This document shows, one piece after another, positions 35,999-45,500 of a stretch of DNA of 64,000 nucleotides (position 1 is the stretch's first letter; each line of letters opens with the position of its first letter). The notes under the pieces are model-generated. The model worked only from the letters and a program-made list of their open reading frames with translations. It made no database searches and was not told where the DNA came from. The translations under genes were made by a program, and so were the position numbers. The stretch comes from Bacteroidaceae bacterium. Its GTDB lineage: Bacteria; Bacteroidota; Bacteroidia; Bacteroidales; Bacteroidaceae. Location of the stretch: positions 62,001 through 126,000 of the forward strand of contig JAFWPH010000016.1 of the NCBI GenBank assembly GCA_017509605.1, given 5' to 3'.

Positions 35999-38125
35999 AT
36001 GTTAAAGAGATCCTTAGTTGCAATATTGAGTATAGGCGCGTTTGTGATGGCAAATGCTGTCGATCATGTCGAGGAAGTGGATATCGACAGTGTTGCCTCT
36101 TTCACTGATGTGGATGAGAATGTCAACGACACCATTATTGTTGACTCTCTCGGCTACTTCGTGAGAACAGCAGAAAGTTTCAATGCACTCGATTATGCGC
36201 TTGAACGTCGTCACTACTTCAAGGGTGACATTTTCGAGAAAGGTAACTTCTGGAACAATTGGTTCATTGAAGGAGGTGCGGGAGTGCAGTTGTTCTCACA
36301 ACCTGATTCCCGTAGAAAACTCACGCCTATGACTCTTGGACATGTTCACCTTGGCAAGCAGATTAACTGGGTCAGCTCCATCCGTTTTGGTGGTGAGTTA
36401 GGCTTGGCTTTCCTCAAAGGAAAACCTAGTGGATACCGCTATTTCGAAGGTGATATCGACTACATGCTCAACCTTTCGTCCTATCTTTATGGATACCGTC
36501 CTGATCGTCCTTTTGAAGTGTCCCCATTCTTCGGTGTCGGAGTGTCATACCAGAAACTCAACGCGAATCTGAACAATCCAAAGCATGAGTGGGACTACAA
36601 TGCTCATGCAGGTCTCCAGTTCAAATTCTTTGCAGGTACACATTCCAGTCTGGCTTTTGAGCCACAGATAATGTTGATGTCCAACCACACAGACATGGAC
36701 TTCACACAACCCGATTTCCATAAGTATGATGTGGCCTTCAAGACCAACGTTAAGTATATCTACTACTTCGACAATCGTCTCTCCTACAAGTTCAATGCAG
36801 GCGAGTTCAAGAAGCATTTCCAGGATTTCCAGCGTTATTTCCGCGACGATGCTGAATCAGTTAATGAACGCAGACCTATCTTCCTGGAATATCAAGGTGG
36901 TATGTCTATGTTCGGCAACATGAAGAACATCAAGCCTTCTGACAGTTGGGGTCCTTCATTCTCTGCATACGCAGGTTGGTGGATGTCGAGTGCGACAGGT
37001 ATCCGTCTTGGTGCCAATGCATCTTTCAACAAGTGGAAGGAATATGATGTACGTGGTCGTAGAGATATGCCAGCCTACGAACAGAGGCACCTCTTCGGTT
37101 CCATCTCCGCTTCCTTCGACGCTTTGCTCAATCCCCTCGGTTTCACACGCCGTTACAACTGGAACGCACCTGTAGGCATCAATTTCCTTGCAGGCCTTGA
37201 AATCGGTCAGTTGGCTATGATTCATCCTCTGATCAATGACTGGCGTATCGAGCAGGAACGTCGTTGGTACTATGGATATCGTTATGGAACACAGGTTTGG
37301 GTTCGTCTTTCCGACAACCTCCACTTCGAAATTGAGCCTCTGTTTACTCATTATATTCATAAGCAACCTGCAAAGGTCGGCAAGAAATTTGTCGATAAAA
37401 GATACCGTCATGACTACTTCGCGCTCAAGGCTGGTCTCAAAGTGTTCCTCAACAAGGATTACCCACGTGAGTCTGCAGAGAACTACACTCAGCAACAAGG
37501 ATGGTTCGTCGGTTTAGGCGGAGGTACCAACTTCTTCTTCCAGCAGAGATACTACACGGGTGAAGGCAAGCACAAGATCAATGGTTTGATTTATGGTGGA
37601 TATCAATTCGACAACATCAATGCCATACGTCTGAATGAGGAGATCTTCAATGACGCTTATTATGATGCGTTGACTCCATATTACTTCACTCGTAAGTCTG
37701 ATGGAAAGACAGTGAAGTATTATGCTCACATGAGACGTACAGTTACACTCAGCATGACTTCTCTCGATTATCAGGTGAATATGCTCAACCTGTTTAGATG
37801 CGGTAAGCCATCCTCATTATTTAATGTGAACCTGATGCTGGGTCCGACTCTTGGTATCTATTGTGGCGAAAGCGACAAGTATGATACAAACCTCGATCCT
37901 GACAAGTACTATCATCATGACTTCATGGATCTCTCTACGAGAGCTTACTTCGGACTCCACGCAGGTATGAACTTCAGCATTAAGGTCAGCAAGCCTATAT
38001 CGCTGTTCTACCAGCATAATATTTACACATTCTTCGGTCATCACGACATGCTTCGCTCTTCTGAAGTTTCTGCACGCCAGAATGTGTTCAATGCGCTCAA
38101 CTTGGGTTTGCAGTACAACTTCTAA
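35999..38125 (+). CDS. Outer-membrane protein with three tandem barrel-like repeats
   Basis: This 708-residue exported protein has a short signal (MLKRSLVAILSIGAFVMANA) and an acidic linker (21-60). Three repeat units follow at about 86-257, 293-484 and 500-708. Each opens with a GG motif (WFIEGGAGVQLF, FLEYQGGMSMFG, WFVGLGGGTNFF). Each has a similar middle (DYMLNLSSYLYGY, DALLNPLGFTRRY, DYQVNMLNLFRCG). Each ends in beta-strands (FEPQIMLM, FEIEPLFTHY, FYQHNIYTFF) closed by a hydrophobic aromatic strand. The final residues LNLGLQYNF are a typical outer-membrane C-terminus. It is the last cassette gene before a terminator. Function is unknown. Confidence 0.72.
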   Translation: MLKRSLVAILSIGAFVMANAVDHVEEVDIDSVASFTDVDENVNDTIIVDSLGYFVRTAESFNALDYALERRHYFKGDIFEKGNFWNNWFIEGGAGVQLFSQPDSRRKLTPMTLGHVHLGKQINWVSSIRFGGELGLAFLKGKPSGYRYFEGDIDYMLNLSSYLYGYRPDRPFEVSPFFGVGVSYQKLNANLNNPKHEWDYNAHAGLQFKFFAGTHSSLAFEPQIMLMSNHTDMDFTQPDFHKYDVAFKTNVKYIYYFDNRLSYKFNAGEFKKHFQDFQRYFRDDAESVNERRPIFLEYQGGMSMFGNMKNIKPSDSWGPSFSAYAGWWMSSATGIRLGANASFNKWKEYDVRGRRDMPAYEQRHLFGSISASFDALLNPLGFTRRYNWNAPVGINFLAGLEIGQLAMIHPLINDWRIEQERRWYYGYRYGTQVWVRLSDNLHFEIEPLFTHYIHKQPAKVGKKFVDKRYRHDYFALKAGLKVFLNKDYPRESAENYTQQQGWFVGLGGGTNFFFQQRYYTGEGKHKINGLIYGGYQFDNINAIRLNEEIFNDAYYDALTPYYFTRKSDGKTVKYYAHMRRTVTLSMTSLDYQVNMLNLFRCGKPSSLFNVNLMLGPTLGIYCGESDKYDTNLDPDKYYHHDFMDLSTRAYFGLHAGMNFSIKVSKPISLFYQHNIYTFFGHHDMLRSSEVSARQNVFNALNLGLQYNF

Positions 38126-38150
38126 ATCTACGAGTTCCACAATCATAGAA

Positions 38151-38178
38151 AGGATGCCAATCAGTTGGCATCCTTTTT
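38151..38178 (+). terminator. Intrinsic terminator of the outer-membrane cassette
   Basis: AGGATGCCAA (38151-38160) pairs perfectly with TTGGCATCCT (38165-38174) around a TCAG loop, followed by a T-run. The bcp ATG lies 28 bp further on. Confidence 0.92.
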
Positions 38179-38205
38179 ACATTAAAACATCAAATAAAGG
38201 CTAAT

Positions 38206-38658
38206 ATGACTATAGGAGACAAAATACCGTCGCTCCTCGGTTTGAACGAAAAAGGAGAAGAAGTAAAGGCAAGTGATTTCGCAGGCAAGAAACTCGTGCT
38301 GTATTTTTATCCAAAAGACAGCACTTCGGGATGTACTGCTGAGGCTTGTAGTTTACGTGACCGTTACGATGAATTGCAGAAAGCGGGCTATGAAGTGCTT
38401 GGTGTCAGCGTTGATAGTGAAAAGTCGCATCAGAAGTTCATTGAGAAAAACAACTTGCCTTTCAATTTGATTGCCGACACGGAGAAGAAACTTGTTGAGA
38501 CATTCGGTGTATGGGCCGAGAAGAAGATGTATGGCCGCAGTTATATGGGTACACTGCGCACCACATTCATCATCAACGAGAATGGTGAGGTGGAGAAGAT
38601 TTTTTCTCCGAAAGAGATTAAGACTAAGATTCATGCTGACCAAATCCTTGAGAAATGA
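38206..38658 (+). CDS. bcp: Thiol peroxidase of the Bcp/PrxQ type
   Basis: This 150-residue peroxiredoxin reduces hydroperoxides using thioredoxin. The active-site segment FYPKDSTSGCTAEAC carries the peroxidatic Cys43 and the resolving Cys48, the pattern of the PrxQ subfamily. The rest (LGVSVDSEKSHQKFI, LIADTEKKLVETFGVW, RTTFIINENGEVEKIF) is typical. No signal peptide is present, so it acts in the cytosol. Its stop overlaps the next ATG (ATGA), so the two genes are translationally coupled. It starts just after the cassette terminator; no promoter is apparent. Confidence 0.95.
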   Translation: MTIGDKIPSLLGLNEKGEEVKASDFAGKKLVLYFYPKDSTSGCTAEACSLRDRYDELQKAGYEVLGVSVDSEKSHQKFIEKNNLPFNLIADTEKKLVETFGVWAEKKMYGRSYMGTLRTTFIINENGEVEKIFSPKEIKTKIHADQILEK

Positions 38659-39410
38659 AACTGACATTATTCTTCAACTCCATTTTACTCTTTACTTGCT
38701 GCTTCTTCATGTCAATGGGGATGTATGCACAGTCTGTTTCTGTATCAGCAGCTATCAAGTTTGAGAAATGGGAGGCTGGTACAGTGGTCGATGAGTCTGA
38801 GGTTCAAGCCTACGGCATCGACAAATGTTTCAAGGCTGAGATCATCAAGGGAGCGACACTCAATAGAATGTGGAACAAGTCCTATAAGGAAGGCTGTCCA
38901 ATAGGACGAGAGCGTTTGCGCTACCTGAAAGTGCTTCACCGCAATGCTGACGGGAAAACCCAACTTGGAGAGTTGGTTTGCAATGTGAACATCGCAGACA
39001 AGTTGTTGCGTATCTTCCGTAAACTTTATGATGCAGGATATAAGATTGAGAAGATGTGCCTCATCGATGACTTTGATGCCGATGACGAACGCTCCATGGC
39101 GGCGAACAACACGTCGTGTTTCAACTATAGGGTTGTTTCTGGGACAAAAACGGTGTCGAAACATGGATACGGCTTGGCCATCGACCTCAATCCTCGCTAT
39201 AATCCCTATGTTCATACACTAAACGGTGTGAGGATGGTGGAGCCAGCGAATGGTAAAGACTATGCCTTCAACCGCTCCAAAAGGAAGGACATCCCCTATA
39301 AAATCGACACCAACGACCTCGCCTATAAATTGTTTATAGCCGAAGGATTCTCATGGGGAGGCAATTGGCGTACCATGAAAGACTATCAGCACTTCGATTA
39401 CCGTCGCTGA
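38655..39410 (+). CDS. M15 family metallopeptidase (D-Ala-D-Ala carboxypeptidase-like)
   Basis: This exported 251-residue protein has a signal MKLTLFFNSILLFTCCFFMSMG. The M15 zinc site is visible as KHGYGLAIDLNPRYNP (His170, Asp177) and DYQHFDY (His246). The GNWRTMKDYQHF segment is typical of the VanY-like/M15_4 group that cleaves peptidoglycan stem peptides. The start overlaps the stop of bcp by 4 bp, a tight coupling of peroxidase and cell-wall peptidase. The convergent regulator gene ends 78 bp downstream; no strong terminator is seen between them. Confidence 0.88.
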   Translation: MKLTLFFNSILLFTCCFFMSMGMYAQSVSVSAAIKFEKWEAGTVVDESEVQAYGIDKCFKAEIIKGATLNRMWNKSYKEGCPIGRERLRYLKVLHRNADGKTQLGELVCNVNIADKLLRIFRKLYDAGYKIEKMCLIDDFDADDERSMAANNTSCFNYRVVSGTKTVSKHGYGLAIDLNPRYNPYVHTLNGVRMVEPANGKDYAFNRSKRKDIPYKIDTNDLAYKLFIAEGFSWGGNWRTMKDYQHFDYRR

Positions 39411-39488
39411 AAATTGAATTGCCAGTTTCTAACTTCGCACCAAAGAAGGTTGTAGCCGCAGAAAAGGATGTGGTCGTAGGCCTGTTTC

Positions 39489-42329
39489 TTAACTTTCCTT
39501 TGTTTTCTTGATCCATTCGCTGGGAGTGCATCCCTCGAACTTCTTGAATACGTTGAAGAAACTTGATCGTTTTAACCCGCACATCTCACTGATGGCCAAG
39601 ACAGTGTATTGCGCATAATCAGGGTCAAGGGCCAGTTTCTTGAAGTGGTCGATGCGGTAGCGGTTAATGAAGTCGAAGTAGTTTGTGTGCATGTAGTCGT
39701 TGAACATCAACGACAGTGTTCCAGCATTGCTCCCCACTTTGTCCGCCACCTCTGTGATGCGGAGGTTTTTGTTGAGGTAGGGCTTTTCCGCTTCCATATA
39801 GGCTTTCACTTTGGCTTTAAGTTCTTTGTATTCCGACGACCTGTATTTCATCTTGTCGGCCTTTTCTTGACGCCGCTCTTCCTCCACCTTGGCCTGTTCT
39901 TGCTCTTGGCGCTGGATATGCAGTCGGACGGCATTGTGTGAAGCCAGTTCCAACTCTATCTGGTGCTTCTGTTTCAGGATCTTGTGGTATTGCTTGCGGC
40001 GTTTAAGAATTTGCATTATCATAACGGCCATGATTATCATCGAAACGATGACGAACAACATCCCGTAGAACTTGATAGATGGCCATACTTTCACTTCCAC
40101 GTCAAGAGCCGTTTCTGGGTGCCCAGCCAACGCGATACGAATCCGGTGGATTCCGAGATTGAGGTCTTTCAGTGCAATAGGGTTGCCCTCATAGCACAGA
40201 CGCGGTTCTCCCCCGTCCAAACTCCACTCGTAATAACGTTGAGACTGATGGGCGCTGTAGTCAAGCAGCATAGGCATGATGACCAGTTCGTCTGTGCCGA
40301 AGTTCCATCCGATGCGGATGGTGTTGCTATCTACGGAAAAAGGATTTGTGATCTGCTCCTTGCGGTCGATGGTGTATCTGTCAATAAATACCTTTGACCT
40401 CAGCGAGTCAGTCAGAAGCGACCTGTTCTCCTTAGTGCAGACGACCAAGCCCTTGGCGTTGGCCATCCATAGCCTGCCTTCTTCATCCTCGGACGCATTG
40501 AAACGTTGGAACTGTGGTGACGGGATGTTGTCATGTTGGGCATATTGGTGGAAGGTCTGGAAATCCATGTCAGTGATGAATAGGCCGCAATCGGTGCCGA
40601 TAAATTGGTATGGTTTGCCGGAGATGTCCATCTGCTGAATGAAACTGATGTAGCCAAGTCCCAATGTCTCATGAAGTGGATATTCTCGCATTTGTGCCAA
40701 GTCTGGCGAACTGTAATAGAGCGCTTGTTCTGATGCTGCGAGGATATCCCCGTTGTGTGTCTGAAAGAGGGTGATGTTGGGGACATTGTTGAAGTAGCCT
40801 TTTGGAAAGCCGTTGCTCTGGAAACGTTTGGTTAGGGGATTGAATAGGCACAAGCCTTTGGAGGTGCTTACCCAAAGTTTTCCTGTCTTGTCGAACATGA
40901 TGTCATAGAAGTAGGTAGAGATGATGTCGGAATGGCGGTCGTCGTATTCCTCCACCACTTGCAGTTGTTTGTCGAGGACAAGAAGTCCTACGCTGCTTGC
41001 AGCATAGAGGTGGTTGCCGTCGGGCGACACTGCCAGGCGACTGCAACTGGATTCTTGGTGCCGTTTATCCAGCGGCAATGGCATCAGACGCGCGCTGACG
41101 GGATCGATGGAGAAGAGCCCATGTTCGTAGTTGGCAACGATGTATTTGTCGGCGAAATACTTGATGTCCATGATGATGGCGCCCTGAATCTCTTGTGGCG
41201 TGAAATGACGGACAAAATCTCGTTGTTCATCGACCAGATATATTCCGTCTCTTGTGCCAATGACTGTCTGTTGGCCATGCCGTAGGAAACTCCTGACGAA
41301 CAGTCCCTCTGTTGTGAAGTCCTTGTACTTGTAGATACTGAAGGGGGCGTCCTTCTGGGATGAGTAGCTGAATCCTTGTTGATAGTAGCCGCACCACAGG
41401 GTGGATGCAGTCGTGTCGAAATAACATGAATACACTGAGTTCGACAAGGCTTGTAGCCGTTCTGCATGATTGTTGTAGAGTGCAATGAGTCCACCACCGT
41501 CTGTGCATACGAAAAGGGTGTCGCCGACGAGTGATAACTGTCTGATGGAAGGAGGTATGGAATCGAGTCGCAGGCTTGTGTGAGTGGGTGTGTCATATAC
41601 AAGAAGACCATTGTTGTTTGTCGCCATGTAGAGACGGTTGCCTACTGCCTGAATGTCATTGACAGAACTGGAGAGGAGAGTTTCTGGGATAGTGTCGAGC
41701 CGTGTTGTCTCAGTGTTCATGTCGTAAGCCACAATCGTATGATGTTCGTTGCAAGCCCATACCGTGTGTGCTCCGTCATAACTGACACCAGCGATATGGT
41801 TGTCGTTTGAGGTGATGTTGGTGGGGTTGACCAGCACTACTCTGGAGATGTTCCTGCATTGACCATCCATGATGGCGATACCTTGTTGGCAACCGACCAC
41901 CACGGCAGCTGGTTGTTGTTTGCCAACGACCTCCACCTTCTCTATAGAAGTGACGCCAGTCAGTTCGTCATTGATTCGCTTGCAAGTCTTGGATGGGAAA
42001 TCCACTTTGTACAGTCCGTTTCGCATGCCCACGAGAATGTTCCCGTCGGACAGTTCGCATATATCGTTCACGAAGTTCTGCGGACGACGGCAGTCGTCGG
42101 TCGTGAAACGTATCTGAAGTTGTCCGTCGTAGCAGAGTAGGCCGTTGCTTGTACCTATCCACATCAAGTTACGGCTGTCCTTGAAAATTCGTGTCACGCT
42201 TTCACCGTGCAGTTCAATATGTGTGCCGTAGTCTTGGGCCGCCAAAGGAGTGGTCGCAACAAGAACCAACAATAGCGATAGAAACGTCTGGACTATTATC
42301 TGGCAAATATGACAAGAATGGTTTTTCAT
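39489..42329 (-). CDS. Transmembrane one-component AraC regulator with propeller sensor
   Basis: The 946-residue protein combines a signal peptide (MKNHSCHICQIIVQTFLSLLLVLVATTPLAAQ), a two-component-regulator propeller domain (about 40-690; repeats such as FKDSRNLMWIGTSNGLLCYDG and GKLWVSTSKGLCLFNP), a Y_Y_Y beta domain, one transmembrane helix (about 754-775), a coiled helical linker and a C-terminal AraC-type helix-turn-helix (about 850-946; ITEVADKVGSNAGTLSLMF, AISEMCGLKRSSFFNVFKKFEGCTPSEW). No histidine kinase or receiver domain is present, unlike the hybrid two-component systems of Bacteroides. A signal detected in the periplasm would therefore be passed directly to DNA binding. It faces the carbohydrate locus across a shared regulatory region. 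Confidence 0.9.
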   Translation of the reverse strand: MKNHSCHICQIIVQTFLSLLLVLVATTPLAAQDYGTHIELHGESVTRIFKDSRNLMWIGTSNGLLCYDGQLQIRFTTDDCRRPQNFVNDICELSDGNILVGMRNGLYKVDFPSKTCKRINDELTGVTSIEKVEVVGKQQPAAVVVGCQQGIAIMDGQCRNISRVVLVNPTNITSNDNHIAGVSYDGAHTVWACNEHHTIVAYDMNTETTRLDTIPETLLSSSVNDIQAVGNRLYMATNNNGLLVYDTPTHTSLRLDSIPPSIRQLSLVGDTLFVCTDGGGLIALYNNHAERLQALSNSVYSCYFDTTASTLWCGYYQQGFSYSSQKDAPFSIYKYKDFTTEGLFVRSFLRHGQQTVIGTRDGIYLVDEQRDFVRHFTPQEIQGAIIMDIKYFADKYIVANYEHGLFSIDPVSARLMPLPLDKRHQESSCSRLAVSPDGNHLYAASSVGLLVLDKQLQVVEEYDDRHSDIISTYFYDIMFDKTGKLWVSTSKGLCLFNPLTKRFQSNGFPKGYFNNVPNITLFQTHNGDILAASEQALYYSSPDLAQMREYPLHETLGLGYISFIQQMDISGKPYQFIGTDCGLFITDMDFQTFHQYAQHDNIPSPQFQRFNASEDEEGRLWMANAKGLVVCTKENRSLLTDSLRSKVFIDRYTIDRKEQITNPFSVDSNTIRIGWNFGTDELVIMPMLLDYSAHQSQRYYEWSLDGGEPRLCYEGNPIALKDLNLGIHRIRIALAGHPETALDVEVKVWPSIKFYGMLFVIVSMIIMAVMIMQILKRRKQYHKILKQKHQIELELASHNAVRLHIQRQEQEQAKVEEERRQEKADKMKYRSSEYKELKAKVKAYMEAEKPYLNKNLRITEVADKVGSNAGTLSLMFNDYMHTNYFDFINRYRIDHFKKLALDPDYAQYTVLAISEMCGLKRSSFFNVFKKFEGCTPSEWIKKTKES

Positions 42330-42356
42330 CTTTTTTGTGCTTTTTCAACTGCATTG

Positions 42357-42387
42357 CAAAGATATATAAATCAAAGTATTTTGCAAA
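42357..42387 (-). promoter_or_regulatory. Promoter of the AraC regulator gene
   Basis: On the minus strand TTTG (42384-42387) lies 19 nt from TATCTTTG (42357-42364). The ATG at 42329 is about 28 nt downstream. An operator-like repeat begins only 4 bp upstream of the -33 element. Confidence 0.78.
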
Positions 42388-42390
42388 ACC

Positions 42391-42460
42391 TTAGTCCATA
42401 TAAATTTCAATAGACTATTGAGATATTAGTCCAACTTATTGAATGTTAATATGTTGGACT
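42391..42460. promoter_or_regulatory. Operator-like repeats in the divergent regulatory region
   Basis: TTAGTCCA occurs directly at 42391-42398 and 42426-42433. The second lies in a perfect inverted repeat AGTCCAAC (42428-42435) / GTTGGACT (42453-42460) with a 17-nt spacer. Between them is a palindrome CAATAG-A-CTATTG (42408-42420). A related TTAGTCAG lies near 42493. These are good candidates for binding by the AraC regulator to control itself and the 42586 gene; this is inference. Confidence 0.55.
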
Positions 42461-42508
42461 GTTTTTATTCCAATACGCTTATCGTGGATTATTTTAGTCA
42501 GGAGAAAA

Positions 42509-42540
42509 TTGCCTACATACTTGTTTTGTATGTAATTTTG
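42509..42540 (+). promoter_or_regulatory. Promoter of the 1099-residue secreted protein gene
   Basis: TTG (42509-42511) lies 21 nt from TAATTTTG (42533-42540), a good Bacteroidetes promoter. The ATG is at 42586. The inverted-repeat operator lies about 50 bp upstream. Confidence 0.75.
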
Positions 42541-42585
42541 CACTGAAACTTTAATAATAACTGTTTAATCTTATTCCTGACTTTT

Positions 42586-45500
42586 ATGAAACTTAAATTT
42601 TTACTTATTACATTGTTGGCTTCGATTGGAATGCTCTTCTCCTCGAATGTCATGGCTGACGAGCCAGTACAACCCACTGAGGCAGAACGTGTGCTTGCCA
42701 ACCAGACCATCAGTGACGGTAACTACAGGATCTACACTGAAGTGAACGGCACGAAGTATTATCTGTACTCGCAGGAGCGCAATGTGTTGCTCACTGCAGA
42801 TAAGAATGTGGCCAGTGAGTACACTTTTGAGTACAAGACCGGACTTGCCAAGTTCGCCGATGAGGCATGGCGCGTTAGTTACAATGACACCTACCGTTTC
42901 TCCAATGGTAGCAACAGCGCAACCGACGGCCAAGACCATCTGAGCATGGCCGAGAGCAAGAACGACCGTAACGACTTCGAGCGTCAGGTATGGTACGCCC
43001 GTGAGGATGCACAGCACAGTGGCGAGTATGTCTATGCAGTGCGTTGCACCAATGCTACCTGCGACAATGAGACGGTTTGGCAGTCATGGTCCAAGAACTG
43101 CTATTGGACAGTCAACACCTCCGCTGACCTGCCTTATCCTTGCTACGACGTGACGAATGCGGGAAAAGGTTCTTTCGTCTGGAAACTGGAAAGTACCAAG
43201 GAAGAGTACGCACCCATCGCTGTCTATAAGTTGAACGACCTCACGGCAGAGGAATTCGCTCAGAACCCCACCGAGAACGGACAATGGAGATTTGAGAAAT
43301 TCAATTATGCTACAGGTGATTATTCACTTTTCACGCAGTACTCTGATTCCAATGCAGCTAACTTTGTGGATGTCTATCAACCCGATCGTGTAGCTGGAGA
43401 GCGAATCGTGGAAATCGACGGCATCGAGTCCTTCTCGGTCAACAATACCTTTGCCTCTGTGTTGCGTTCGGGATGGAGTGACTACCCCGTCTATAATGAG
43501 GGTGGTACCACCGCCAACAGCAAGGAGCGTTTCTGCTATGTCGTTCGCGATCCCAAATTCGGCTACGAGGTGTATGCCAACGATGAATACGCCAGCGTCA
43601 TCTCCTTTGTGGTGCCCAAGGATGGTTTCTACCAGATGGATGCCACGATGGTTCGACAGGATGTCCCAGCCGATAGAGGTGTGTTGAGCGTAGTGCCTCG
43701 TTACAGGTACAGCACTGCCAGTGATATCAACTATGCCAATCCCCGTTATGGTATGACGCCCATGTACTTTGGACAAATCGGCGGTGAAATTGACGGTTTC
43801 ATCGCAGGAACAGCCCACATCAACCAAGGTGGGCAGCAACGCTATATCGCTCAACAGCCACAAGACATCAGTATGTCGTTCGAGGCCAAGGCTGGCGATA
43901 TCATTTCTTTCGAAGTCAACACCGACAGCACATACGTCATGAGTTCCTGGGCACGCGACTATTACGGACGCACCTTCTACAACAACCTGACCATTTCCGA
44001 GGTGACAGAGACTTTTGCCCGTCAGAACGATAACTTCGCTGATACGTACGGCGAGAGTGATCTGATCAAGACATTGCTCGCACTGGTGGAGGAGTACGAG
44101 GACTTCCTCGGTGATGTGGACTATGGTAACGAATACGGTCAGTACAACTTCGAATTGGGTAACCAGGTTTCGGAATTGACAGGTTATATTTACGAGGCCA
44201 TCGAGAAAGGTCAGATTCATGCTTTCAACGCGCAGTCTTACTACGACGACCTGCAGGAACTGTGGAGGAAATTCCTGGAGTCGAAAGTGGATGTCAATCT
44301 TGATATCTTCGGCAACTATCTATTGTACTCCACCGATGTGCTGACAGGCGAGGTGAGTTATGATGAGGCTATGCTGGCCAACAACTCCGATGATCCGTGG
44401 GGCTTCTACTACTACGAGGTGGCTAATGGTACTTATCATCAGTTTGCTAACCACGACACTGGCAGTAAGTTTGGCGACAGTTGCAACGCTTGGTACAAGG
44501 GAAGTGGCGACTGGCTCTACATTACCGACAACGGCTCAGTTCACCCGATGACAAACTTTGCCCCAGCCATCATGTTCACTGCTCCCAAGGATGGTGTCTA
44601 TAAAGTTGATTTCTCTTGCTACCGTCCCAACCCCAACGCTTCAGTAGAGAACCCGCTCTACATCCGCGCGAGGTTCATGGACAAGGAAACCACCACCCAG
44701 CCCAAGGAGGCTTTCATGTTTGCCAAGGAATACGGTTCGGTAGCTAACGACGGTGAAGGCGGAAAGGCACCTATCACCATGCAGTACTTTGTCAACATGA
44801 AAGAAGGCGACAAGATCACTTGGGAAGTGGATTGCTATACCACCAACCGCAACTCCAGCGCTGGCACACAGATTACTCAATTGATGGTTTGCTCCATGCT
44901 TGACGAGGACACGCCTTTCACACTCGAATATGCTCAGGAGAGTGGCATCGACCTCTTCGACTCTTACACCATGGGCGACCCAACCGCACTCAACGAGGCT
45001 ATTGCCGCTGCTCAGGAAGTGATCAACAACTACAAGGACATGGTTGGCAGCGATGGTGGCATGTATTCCGAGGAACTCTACAATGAACTTTTCACTTTGA
45101 TAGAGACAGCACAGGCTATGGTAGAGAATGGCGACACTCAGTACAACATGGATCTCCTGGCCATCGCGCTTAACAAGGCCGCCGAGACGTTCCTGTCATC
45201 GCGCATGCCATACGAGGTGTTCATTGAAGGTACATACGCCATCAATGTGATTGACACCGACAAGTATCTTACACGCAAGAATAAGAACGCAAACGGTTCC
45301 AACTACTATGCCGCATTCACCAACTACGATGGAGTGGTGGCAGACGCCACCAAGAACGGTGCTGAAATCTCAGAGTACAGCTGGACCTTCACCTTCAAGA
45401 AAATTACCAAGGAGATTCCTACGGGAGAGTACGACGAGGTGACAGGTGACGAGATCACTTACTCAGTGGAACAGACTTCCATCTATGACGACTTCGGATA

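Noticed and set aside
43324..44220. 298-codon minus-strand frame inside the 1099-residue protein gene
   Set aside because: It lacks family features and lies wholly within a gene with signal peptide, repeats and secretion tail.
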